NCBI GenBank assembly: GCA_031841125.1
Contig: CM063109.1
Coordinates: forward strand, 22,043,321 to 22,107,320
Direction: 5' to 3'
Length of the DNA stretch: 64,000 bases
From: Acanthococcus lagerstroemiae
Taxonomy: Eukaryota > Arthropoda > Insecta > Hemiptera > Eriococcidae
Shown here: positions 44,325 through 54,600 of the stretch, piece after piece
Layout: every line of letters begins with the position of its first letter
Position numbering within the stretch: position 1 is the stretch's first letter
Position numbers and translations under genes: made by a program
The notes under the pieces: model-generated
Seen by the model: the letters and a program-made list of their open reading frames with translations, nothing else
The model's database searches: none
Told to the model about the DNA's origin: nothing

Positions 44325-44716
44325 TATAAATGTTGTGGTGGTTACACCGAGTGCTCAGACTTTAATGTCCATTGCACCATGCCTCTAACGTGTTGAGCCA
44401 TTTGTAGTAGCGCCAGGTTGCTATCTACATTGTCCGTGTAGTACTGCGCCAACTTCACTAGCCGGGTTATTACAACCCTGAGTTCCGTTGGAGCACTCCC
44501 ACCGACGCTCCGGCCAGTTAACAGCGTTCAGATGCTGGTAACAGATTGCGTGCTTTTCCATTACCTCTGCTGCTAACTGTTGCACCTCCGTACGTTCCAG
44601 GTAATAGTTGTACAATGCACGTAGACATTACCTGGAACGCTGGCTGTAGCGGTATTCGAACTCGGGACCTTTGGATTTCAAAAGCCGTCGTTCTTACCGC
44701 TACGCCACCGAGGCGA
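44325..44716 (-). mobile_element. tRNA-derived SINE, 392 bp
   Basis: On the minus strand the 5' end is tRNA-like. The A box TGGCGTAGCGG matches the TRGYNNARNNG consensus. The B box GTTCGAATA is 8/9 to consensus and lies about 34 bp downstream. A body with an internal CGTTCCAGGTAAT hairpin (44591-44639) follows. A perfect 14-bp duplication (CTTTTTTATTATTA) bounds the element, giving exact ends. It is inserted in the RTE-like LINE, a likely source of retroposition machinery for such SINEs. Confidence 0.85.
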
Positions 44717-44730
44717 CTTTTTTATTATTA
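44717..44730. repeat. SINE target-site duplication, right
   Basis: Identical to 44311-44324. Confidence 0.8.
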
Positions 44731-45329
44731 AAACTGCTACCCTATCATTTATTCCTCTAAATTCTATCAGATTTTTCTTATATGTTTATTATTGATCCAA
44801 AAACCTTCACCTTTTTGTCCAAAATCATTACCTACGTGACTAATTAAATTTCTCTCCTTCGTTTCCACAATGCTTTCCTGCTTTCCTCTTTCCTTCTCAC
44901 CTCGCCTAGTCCCAATACATCTATATTAGAATTTTTGAGAGCATATTCGAGTTCAACTAGAGTATCGTCATTTCTGAGAGTTCGAACATTAAGACCGGTA
45001 ATGACTATTTTTTTACTTACCTGTTTAATTTTTATTTTTGACATAATTTTTCATCAGGCTGCTCTGAGATTTTTGAGTTTTTATTTATCAACTTATTACT
45101 ATTTTTTAATGATTTGGGTGGGTGACAATGATATATAGAAGGTGTGTGATAAACTTTAAAACTTTTTTTCAGAGTTGTACGAAATATTTTTAGTCAAGAA
45201 GTCCAATAATGTGGACATAAAAAAACAAAATTTCGGAAGTAACCAAAAAACTATGAGAGAAAATGAACCTTTCAGCAGAGGTCATGAATAAAGACTGGCG
45301 AGAAGAAAATAGAATTAGTGAAACTCAGG

Positions 45330-45388
45330 AAAGCTTCTCGGTCAAATTATTTTTCTGAATCCTCCCCTATTTTCGTTATAATCATGGG
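45330..45388 (+). repeat. Right copy of a long target-site duplication
   Basis: Pairs with 42190-42250. Confidence 0.7.
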
Positions 45389-45764
45389 TCTCGAGAGGGA
45401 GAATTTCTTTGTTTCTCATAAACGATTGAATTGAATTCATTTTATAGATGTACTGGTGAAGAGAATGTCAGAAGAAGATTTATAAAAATAAAAGTTGACG
45501 GTTGGCTCAAACTGAAGAATGACGAGTGCGCCCGATAATTGAAGAACATGAAGACGACGATAATGGTTATTCTTGTATTGTTATTATATAAGTCCTCATG
45601 AATAATTGAAATATGTACTTGCATTTTGCAACATATTATTGAATAAAATTTTTTTTATGAACTGTGGAAATATTTTGCATTATGCGGTCTACAGACAAAT
45701 TTATATAAGAGGGGGAGGCGGGGTCTGGAACCTCAACCTCCTGTATCCGCTTCTGATATAAAAC

Positions 45765-45900
45765 GCGTATTATAAGCGCATATTGCGTCCGCTTTATGAA
45801 TCGAAAAATACGCGCGTATTACAAGCGCATAAGCGCCCGCTTTTTGAAGCTGAAAATAAGCGCGTATTCTCGGCGTATGTCTCCGCGTATGTCGTGCATA
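45765..45900. repeat. CpG-rich tandem repeat, about 47-50 bp unit
   Basis: About 2.5 copies built on CGCGTATTA.AAGCGCATA and CGCCCGCTTT.TGAA words, with a strikingly high CpG content compared with the flanks. Confidence 0.55.
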
Positions 45901-46089
45901 TCCCGATTATATTTTGCGCGCTACTAAAGAACAGGATCCTCGTCTGACGCGCTTCTTCTACGAGTATTACGCCCGCCAAACGTTAAATTTCAAGCGCGTG
46001 TGTCGCGTGCCTGAGTGCCACCTCCTGCGATACTGACGCGATAATAGATAGCGCGCAGAAAACGCGATTCAAATTTCCAATCGGGATGG

Positions 46090-46620
46090 GGAAAAAACAA
46101 TATTATAAGAATCACCAAAACTTGGGCCAAATACTGCGGTCACCAAGAGAAATTTTCAAAGGCCCCTTCAATCTCATCGACAAAAGTCAAATATTTAACG
46201 CATGGTGTGGTCCCAACGTTAACATGCGGATGCCAAACCTGGACACTAAGCGAAAAAATCCTCAATAGAATAAGGGCTACCCAAAACTTCTTGAAGCGTT
46301 CTATACTGGGTATTAAGAAAAAATATCATATAAGGTAGATATAATAAAGAGTAAACTGAGACACAATGTCGATGTGAAAGACATATTTGTTGCATGAAGT
46401 GGGCAGATCACGTCTCCTGCCTCACGGACGACCGATGGATCTACAGAGCTACTTTCTAGCAATCTGTCAATTATAATAAGAGGAAAAGAGGGCGTCAAAA
46501 ACTAAGGTAAAACTTTCAACAACTTCCAAAAAATAAGCAAAAATAGGATCGTTTGCAGAAAATCTTTGCTCTTTATGGGCCGGAAATATTGCGTGAGACC
46601 TACTCCGGGCTCTAAAGATC
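46090..46620 (+). pseudogene. RTE-like LINE, C-terminal fragment
   Basis: Plus strand encodes SPREIFKGPFNLIDKSQIFNA, a YGCQTWTLSEK-like block (frameshifted), then NRIRATQN and a degraded C-terminal region with several frame breaks. Same family as 17245-18133, truncated at the 5' side. Confidence 0.7.
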
Positions 46621-48278
46621 GTGGTATCCAATATGTACTAATAATGTTCCCAATAAATGTGATTCTGATATCCCCCTAACCCTAGCTCTCTATAGAACTG
46701 AGAGAGCTTCGGCATGTGTGCCCGCTGTCCCTCCCCCAGGTCTCCAAAGCGTATCATAATGAAAGCGCGTATTTTATATATTTTTATTAAATAAGTTCTA
46801 TGAAGAAAGCTTCGATGGTCAAATAGATAGTTGAGCTTTCGATTTTTTTCTGTAGTTCTTGACAATGTCTGCTCCACCTCAGTCTAAAGTCAATAATCAC
46901 TCCCAGGTACCTTACTTCAGATGCCTACTCAATATAAATATTTGCATTTGACTCATTGACTTTGCTCATCATGATTATACCGCAGAATCTGAATTCGCTC
47001 CCAGAACGTATTTTAATATCCGAATTTGTTCCCGGTTTTTTTGTCATTTAATATCCGAATTCGCTTTCCTTGGATATACATACGGCACAACCCCTTATGT
47101 AGTGATTGCCCTTCCCATTTTTACAGACTTCGGACTGTCTACAGTCTTACAGATTCTCGTTGTAGGTCCGACGCCGTTGGAAACCCGAGGCTGCCGCTAT
47201 AGGGCTGTACCCGCCGGGTGGTGGTTGCACTGTGGGTATTGGAGAAAGTAGTCTGTCCTCCCAAAAAGTAGGACCGTGTAAGACAGATCAGTGATGAAAA
47301 GTTCCTGTAAACTTTTCTAGCAACACGCATTCAGTGACTCTGTAGCTATGCCTGTAGAATATTGCATATAACACTTTTTTCGAAGCTTTTGGAAAGATGA
47401 ACATCAGTATCACTTGTTACACTGACAATACTTTGTTTATTTGTTGACGGCTAGTCACTCAAAGTTATAGGATCATATTAGGCTTGGCTCCTTTTGGCGG
47501 GGCCAGGAGCGGTAGAAATATGGCACCCACCCTTTCGGCTCTTATTTATTCAAAATTCGAATTTCAAGATGTACAGTGAAACCTCTCAATTGTGGACACT
47601 GTCTGTGGCCAAGCTTTTGTCCACTATTCAGAGGTGTCCACGTTTAGATAACTTCGTTTTGCTTGCACAGAGTTTTTGATCTGCTCTTCTGACGCCTAAG
47701 AAGTCTGCGTTAGGATGCGCAGCTTCGGTCGAATTTTGCACGGTCTTAACAACAAGACATTCCCCTTCCCCTTATTCGTCGTGAAGTGCTCAGGGAGCTT
47801 GTGGCACGGATTCCTCTCATCCGATTAACCTGAAACTTTGTAGGTTTTTTTTTTTTTTTTTTTTTTGATTCTATTGGAACTAACTTAGGAGACGAATCAG
47901 AGGAAATTCAGAAAAAAATACTACCAAGAGTAAATAACGACCATCTTAATGTGTAAAGGGAGTTGTGTGTTCCTCTCAAGTATTTCTAACATCCTTACAG
48001 CTTACCCTCCCCGATTAGGGTATGCTCATGTGCGCAAATGTAAGTGCTTGGGGAATGGAAAATTGAAAACGAACAAAGTGAAACTTATTTTACGTATATT
48101 TTTGGGGGTGGTAAAAAAAATTAGCACATAGCAGCCAGTCAGGTAAATCCGGCCTTGTTAGTGAATAGAAACACTAACCGTTAATTGTTATACAAACTGT
48201 AAAATGATAATCCCCACAACCATTTTTATTCCAAAGTCCGATCGACATGGGACAAACTGGGGTCTTCAAAAGGCAAAT
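46621..48278. other. Non-coding, nothing recognised
   Basis: Contains a T run at about 47847-47866 and short TTAATATCCGAATT repeats at 47010-47065. Confidence 0.3.
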
Positions 48279-48393
48279 AGAGATGCGGAATTGAGGAATG
48301 CATTCACTCTCATTTCCCCCCTTTTTTTTCTTTCTTCTTTTTCGCAAAGAATAAAGATGAGCTCATTCTGAATGCCTTAATTCGGCATCTCTG
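48279..48393. repeat. Imperfect inverted repeat
   Basis: Left arm AGAGATGCGGAATTGAGGAA... pairs with right arm ...CCTTAATTCGGCATCTCT around a pyrimidine-rich loop. About 38-bp arms with mismatches. It could be a small MITE or a hairpin RNA locus. Confidence 0.5.
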
Positions 48394-49494
48394 ACGGCAA
48401 GGTTTGGTTTCTTTTTCAGTTAAAAAAAAAAAGTCGCTCCTATTAAGCAAGACTGGTGCTAAACCTTAAATTTTTTATGGAAATATCACTGAAATAGGAG
48501 TTTTTGGGTCGTTGATTTCGAAAACTCCACCAGAAGATTCTTCTTTAAACCCTGAATTAACTTTCAGAGTTCTCTCTTCTTGGAAAATTGAGTAACGAAC
48601 CAAAATACAAGCAGTTTTTCACATCCCTGAATTCGAAAGCTTCTATGAGCTTTATAAATTATCGATACTCATTCTCGGGTAAGCCCCCAACACCAAACTG
48701 AGAGTCGAAATTGAACGAACTTGATTTAATCTTTCAACATTTTCATAACCATCAAATTACCAAAATTCAAATTGGAGGAAAAATTTCAAAATTATCCAAG
48801 GATGAGTTATTATAAGAGGAACACATTCAAGTCTTTAAAAATCAAAATCCACGAAATTGAACCAAAATTAGGAATTACAATTAATATAGTCGCTGTTTCA
48901 ATAGATTATTTGGGTTTTCAGCGTCAATTAATTTTTGTCAATCTTTGGACTTCAAATGTTGGCTCGTAAATATGCAACCATTAATGAGTTTTTCTTCAAC
49001 ATTACACGCAAAAATTGCCATTTAACCTAAGAATGATGAAGTCCAATCAAGGGTCCGAGGGTCATTACTAAATTTGTAACAGCCCCCCCCCCACCTCAAA
49101 CAAGAAAATGGAAATAAAACAACTTTCACTTCGATAGTTCAATCATTTTTATTAAATCATACTCGTATATGCTGCTTTTGAAAATTTGCGCATTTGACGA
49201 TTTAACCCTTTCTCAACGGATTAAGATGTTTGTAATGATGAAAACGAATTAGCGATCTTTAGCATTTTCAAAAACAGTCTGTTAATTTGAATTTGAGATC
49301 GTAAGAACCCTCCTCTTCAACAGTCTACTCGATTTGTAAAAACTAATTAGTGCTTGTCCATTTCGATTTATGGGGTCTTTTAAGCTTGAATCAGATTCAA
49401 AATTTAGCGTATGTTCGAATTCAACTACCCTTAAGGTCAGTAATTAATATCGATAGTCTATCCACATTGGGATCCCATTCTGAGTTCTGGAGTC
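48394..49494. other. Non-coding, nothing recognised
   Basis: No gene or repeat boundary recognised. Confidence 0.3.
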
Positions 49495-49995
49495 CAGGGA
49501 CGTATCAAAGGGTTTTTCTTGAGGGAAGGGGGGGGGGGTGAAAATTGTGAAAGTTCCTACTGACTCAACTCAAAATTCCCAAGTATCAATGCAAAAGAAG
49601 AAAAACCTTTTGACTTGTTGGATTTTCCCAACCTCTCAACTCAATTCCCAAATATCAAAGTAAAAAAGCAAAAAAAAAAAAAAACAAGTTCTAACTTGTT
49701 AGATTTTTTTAACTCGCCTGACTGAAATGGTAAATTTTCCCGTTGCACCCTGCTACCTTATCGGTACGTCGCAGCCTTCAATAATTTGGCAGTTGGCAAA
49801 TTTTGAAACTGTTCATTTGAATTTTTCATTTTCTAAGAACGTTTGTTTGTTTTTTTGTTTGCTTACATATATTTTTTTTCAATTACAAAATATTTTAATT
49901 AAAAAATCGGCAAAATTTTGGTTTTAAAAAATTGTTGGCAAATTTTCCTTCTTCACCCCTCTCCCCTCCAACTGAAAGTCAAGTTTCGTCTCTGG
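49495..49995 (+). mobile_element. hAT-like MITE family member, diverged
   Basis: Starts CAGGGACGTATCAAAGGG and contains the family's CTTTTGACTTGTTGGATTTT block twice (about 49607 and 49690). It ends near TTTCGTCTCTGG. Longer than the other copies because of an internal duplication. Confidence 0.5.
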
Positions 49996-50580
49996 TAATC
50001 AGAATACTATTTTAAAAAAAATAAAAATAAAAATAACATTTTACAGTTCCAGTGAATCAGGCGATTTTGGTACAGCGATTTTGATGCGGTAAAGCAATAA
50101 TTGCCTCAGATCAAGTCCTACCAATTGCGCCAATATGGTGTTTCAAGCGTTTTATTCGTATCAGAACTAAACTAATCACACAGCATTCGCTCCGTACCTG
50201 CACAATTAAAGACAGTGCCGCTACACATCAGAACATCTCACAAAAGTAAGAAATCTTGAACACTGAAGATAAAAGAAAATAAATGAAATTTAAATGAGGG
50301 AGAAACCAGCTCCCATGCCAAAGTAGGAAAGCAGGTAATCAGAATACTCAAAAAACTGATTCTAAAGTTCAAGCGAATCAGGCCACTTTGGTACAGTGTT
50401 TTCGATGCGATAGAGTAACAATTGCCTCATATCGAGTCCTACCGACTGCGCCAATTATGGCGTTTCAAGCGTTTTATTCGTATCAGAACTAAACTAATCA
50501 CACAGCGTACGATCTGTGCCTGCACAATTAAAGGCAGCATCGCCACACATCATAACACTAACCCCTCCCCTTCTGTGCGT
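49996..50580 (+). repeat. Two tandem copies of a roughly 250-340 bp unit
   Basis: Both begin TAATCAGAATACT (49998 and 50337). They share the long block TTTCAAGCGTTTTATTCGTA (50132 and 50462) and continue to CACACATCA-type sequence. They differ by several substitutions and by the spacer at 50230-50335. Confidence 0.65.
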
Positions 50581-52062
50581 TTCAGTGTGATTACGGAGCT
50601 AGGAGTGTTGCTATAGTCTGACAGTAAATATCGAGGATTGGCTTCGCGTCGACGTAACATATGTTGATGTACTAAGTCTACTGTCGGCTCACGAGGATTA
50701 TTTTGAAATGTGGTACGAATTCCCTGCGGCCATGCGTTCCAAAATATTCGACTAGTTGGTGGGTTGGCTCGTTCGACATCCTCAAGACGACGCGCGGGTT
50801 ACACGTAGGACGTAACCTAAAGGAAATCTCACTTTCCCGTATCTGCCGACAAGATTAGACTCGCGGTAATCGAAAGACGGACGGGGCTTCGTCGATACCG
50901 AGTCGATCTCGCCGGGCTGTGCGAACGCGACGACGGCCCAGCCCAGGACCCACAAACGTCGGTTCGGAATTTCGGATTACTGTAGCCGTGTTATAAAAGC
51001 TTACCTTTAAGCCGCTTAGTAGGCCATAACTGGGCGCAGAAACGGAGATGTACTCGGATCGCATTTTGCAAATCCTATTCGCCGGCGCGGCGTTTTACGA
51101 CTGCAGAAGTGAAGAAGATTATTCAGAAATTTCACAGTAAATTTCGATCCCGGGGGCTTTTCCGAACGATATATACTAAATTTGAAATTCGCAGCACGCG
51201 GCGTGATAAGCATCGGTTGTCGTAAATTTTGCTTTATTTCGCGTCTGCCTTTTTTATGGTCCTCGTTGGAATAAATTTCGGTCATCTCGGCCTCACCTGG
51301 GACCACGGCGTGCCGCGTACGTGTAAACCGATTCCGCAGATAGTATTTTAAAATTTCCTCGGGTCCGTGTTCCGCGTACAATTGACCGAGCCGATTCGCG
51401 GCTGCATCGGGAGAAACGTGTAAGAGCAGAAGAGAGATACAGGGAGAGATTTTTGAAAGAGTAATGAGATGTAAGTACGGCGAGTGAGAAGGAGAAGGAG
51501 AAATTAATCTGGGATTAACGTAGCGGAGAAAATCACGACAAGGGTGACACGTAGAAATGCTTAATACGAGAAACGGTAAGTTCGCCGTTTTCGAGTGATA
51601 AATCGATATTTTTCGAGGGTACTGTGTATTTACTCTCGGCTCGAATTTAAGAAACACAACGCGAGTGCGTCGACTGTAATTTAACGAAAATTAACTTTCC
51701 AGATGGTTTCTAGTACAGTCGGCACGAGGAAGTAAACCGCGAAACGTTACACAGTTTCCAACGCTTAACGAATTATAGTCGTAAATTGCGCGGTGCTTTT
51801 TCGCACCCTCTGTCTGTTTTATTCACTTTCTACGGCATTGTCCGCTGAAAGTTTTCAATTTCCCTCGTCTGTAACCGGCGTTCTTTCGGCGCCTCTTTCC
51901 TCCGCTCTGAACGAGCAACATCAGTCCGCGTATCGAATTCGAAATAAGAACTGTTTGCCCGGGCCCTAGTCTGCATGTTCGACGAGGTTTCATTTCGACG
52001 GAATAGAAATGAATTCTCTCGCATAAGAAATCGCGGTGTTACAATATTGATAGTAAGCTTAC
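50581..52062. other. Non-coding; intron of the globin gene on its right side
   Basis: GC content is higher than in flanking DNA (50800-52000). A minus-strand open frame of 213 codons (51657-51016) shows no recognised domain. From 52062 leftward this is the intron downstream of the globin exon. The next globin exon was not found. Confidence 0.35.
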
Positions 52063-52294
52063 CCAAAAAAACTCTGGTTTGAAGCCTGGAATCTTCCGAT
52101 GCGAGGCTCCAATGTTGGACAGAAATTGGAAGAACGAGTCGAGATTATCGAGCTGCTTAATGCCTTCGTCTAACGTATTCATCACTTTGGTTGCGTGGTC
52201 GGCTAGTTCCATGCTGTTTGCTTGAGCCTCTTTGGTTTTCAGTTCTTTGAATTTGCTGAACAAATCCAGTAAGTCTTGGTGCTCTTCGAACAAT
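52063..52294 (-). CDS. Globin, central exon
   Basis: Minus-strand exon of 232 bp with acceptor CTTTGCAG at 52302-52295 and donor GTAAGC from 52062. It encodes helices C to G: LFEEHQDLLDLFSKF with the CD1 phenylalanine, the distal E7 histidine in LADHATKVM, and the proximal F8 histidine in GASHRKIPGF 32 residues later. GFKPEFFW follows at the exon end. The exon begins in phase 2 and ends in phase 0, matching the conserved B12.2 and G7.0 introns of animal globins. This is a heme-binding, oxygen-binding globin. The first and third exons were not identified in the window. No frame damage is seen, so it is probably functional. Confidence 0.9.
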
Positions 52295-53639
52295 CTGCAA
52301 AGGAAAGTTCGAATGAAAATATGCGAAAAAAAGACGCGGGCGACGGTGAAATTCGCGGGGCGAGAGATGGAAGCAGCCGCATGGGGAGGAAAGGGCGCCG
52401 AGAGTTATTTGAAAGCCGCGTTATTTATGACGTTTCGTGAGCAGCCCGGCTGTAGCTGGAACTGTAATCCGGGATAACTGGATAAATGTAGCGAGAACGG
52501 AGGCGTACGAGCCTTGTGAACATCACGAAGGAAAAGGTAAAGTTAATATATTACAGTGATGCAATTTTCACCCGTATCCAAAAACAAAGTTGTAAAGACT
52601 TTCCTAAGAATATTGCAAGTGCAAAATAACTGAGCAAAGACTTGATTCGTTACATTCGACCTGCGAGAAATGACATTCAATTACACATCAACCACTTTCG
52701 ACACTACCACATAAATAGTAAAATTACAGAATTGAGAGAAATGAGAGAAATGAAGGACGAGACTGGAAGAAATGAGAGAAATAAAATTGAAAATGGTGCT
52801 GAAATTACAAAAATGACCGAAATAGGTGGAAGGAAATAACGGACAATGCGTTACAATAAAACGACAAATGAAACCTACAGAATTAATAGAAATGGAAGAA
52901 ACAACTGACAGAGATTTGGTGACTCATTTGATACAAAGTAATGAGTTTTTTAAAGCATGCTGGTATAACATTCCTCATTATAGTTCTTAACGCATAGAGG
53001 CGGTAACAAGGGAAGTCCTTCCCACCTCGTACTAGCTAGACCCAAGATTGGCCATATACTTCTTCTTCCTCCCTCCAACTTGTGCGATCGACAGCCATTT
53101 TCCTCCAAAGAGGTCCTGATTGAGTAAGTGAAGCAACACAGTTGGGAGGCTGTCGAGCTAGGAGGAGGCCGACCCACTGTCGGTGCACTGCGAGATAGGG
53201 TGGCAGCTACCCCGCTTGCAAGTGTGGGTACCTATGATACACAAGCGCGGAGGTATTATAATGGAAGCAGTACAGCGCAACAGGCTACGAAGGATCCCCT
53301 ATCAGTAGAGGGGACCCTGGGAGAAGGAAAACTCGGAGATTAAAATCATATTGAGAGAAGGAAAACTCGAACAAATCCGGTCAAAACCGGGACTGGAGCC
53401 TTTTTCAGTGGAGGACCAAGCGGCCCTACTGTAGTCGTAACGGACCGTAAGACCCGGCAACGACGAGGCACTGGTGGATCGTGAATGCCTCGTGACGCTT
53501 TTAGGGACTTTTCATACGAATGTCGGATATTACGTCGGCGTCGGTGCTCGGCTATGTGGATACCGTTCACACTTACGCGATATCGTGTCGGTGTCGGCGA
53601 TTGGCTATGTGGATACCTTTTAGGTGTACTCTATGCCTT
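52295..53639. other. Intron or intergenic; small tandem repeats near 53320-53630
   Basis: GAGAAGGAAAACTCG occurs twice (about 53322 and 53354). A block ending GGCTATGTGGATACC occurs twice (about 53563 and 53605). No globin first exon recognised. Confidence 0.35.
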
Positions 53640-54600
53640 GGTGCTCCCATTTCTATCATGAGGAGCTAAAACTGCTTATCGCATGTTGAGTTCTCTCGTT
53701 CTTCGCCCTTTTACAAAGCCTGTTTGCTCTTCAGAAATTTACCCAGCCATAAGTGCATATATTCGGTTGTTCAGAATTCTTAGCATGACCTTGCTAGCAT
53801 GAGGAAGTAGTGAAATTGTTCGGTAGTTCATGCATTTTGCCACCGCTCCCCTTTTAAATACTGGGACATATATCGACGTGCATCAGTCTTGAGGCCACCT
53901 CCTTGTTTTTCAGATCGTGTTACAAATCGAGTACAGCATCTCTACTCCGATTTCACCCATCTGTTTAGTTACTTTTCCTGGTATTTCATCGGTTTACACA
54001 GCTTTGTTATTTTTAAGGTATTTTATGGCCTCCTTTCCTTCAGTTTTTAGGGTGTTTTTAGTTTTTCATGTGTCCCTTCTATGTATATTGTCCAGCACTA
54101 TTACCATAATGTAAGATCGAGAAGAACAGCGCTTCAAAGACCAAGACTTTCGTTTCGACCATGAGGTCCCTGCATTTGAATACCCGAGCCTTTATGTTGA
54201 AAAAGGCATAGAATGCACTTTTTAGGCGATTACCGATCTCAGCGTCCAAGTCTCCGTTTTCTGACACGAGGCTTCTTAGGTACATAAGTTACCCCACTTT
54301 TCATGGCGGCTAGCCACCTGTGGGATGACTGTGTTGCTGCTAGGTTCGTGACAGCTCATCATCAGCAATTTGGTTTTTAAAGCATTTACTTCCATACCCA
54401 GGGAGCCGTTATATTTGAGATCGTCTCCATCAGTCTGTGAGCTTTATCTTCTGAGCTAGCCAGTGAGACCAGGTCATCAGCATATTACAGCTCAGTATCT
54501 TTCGCGCACGTTCTTCTTAACCTTGAGTGGAGAGAAGTTATGCAGCTCATTGTCGAATCTGAACCTAATGTCGATTCCTCGGTCTTGCAGTATACGGTCC
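53640..54600 (-). pseudogene. Two LINE reverse-transcriptase fragments, out of order
   Basis: On the minus strand, 54500-54410 carries the active site YADDLVSLASSEDKAH. Positions 54285-54079 carry the post-palm block SLVSENGDLDAEIGNRLK and ALFFSILHYG. Then 53990-53640 carries RT finger blocks that should come first (NYRTISLLPHASKVM, EEQTGFVKGR, MGAPRH). Two insertions or a rearrangement of the same LINE type explain the order. Multiple stops are present. Confidence 0.7.

Larger units (their letters stand above)
42251..45329 (-). pseudogene. Degraded, nearly full-length RTE-like LINE
   Basis: Read on the minus strand. The endonuclease N-terminus lies at 45044-44850 (GLNVRTLRND, then LGLGEVRR with the catalytic glutamate). 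The RT block GVRQGDPLSPVLFN is near 43200 and the active site LLFADDTALIA near 43070. A post-palm block and YGCxTW-like remnant lie near 42990-42715, and the basic C-terminus at 42580-42350. The 3' end near 42262 carries TTGATTGATTGA. Many frame breaks are present. A SINE (44325-44716) and a MITE (43922-44161) are nested inside. Long direct repeats flank the element. Confidence 0.8.

Noticed and set aside
51016..51657. 213-codon minus-strand frame as the third globin exon or another gene
   Set aside because: No globin helix G/H pattern and no recognised domain; GC-rich DNA has fewer stops, which inflates open frames.
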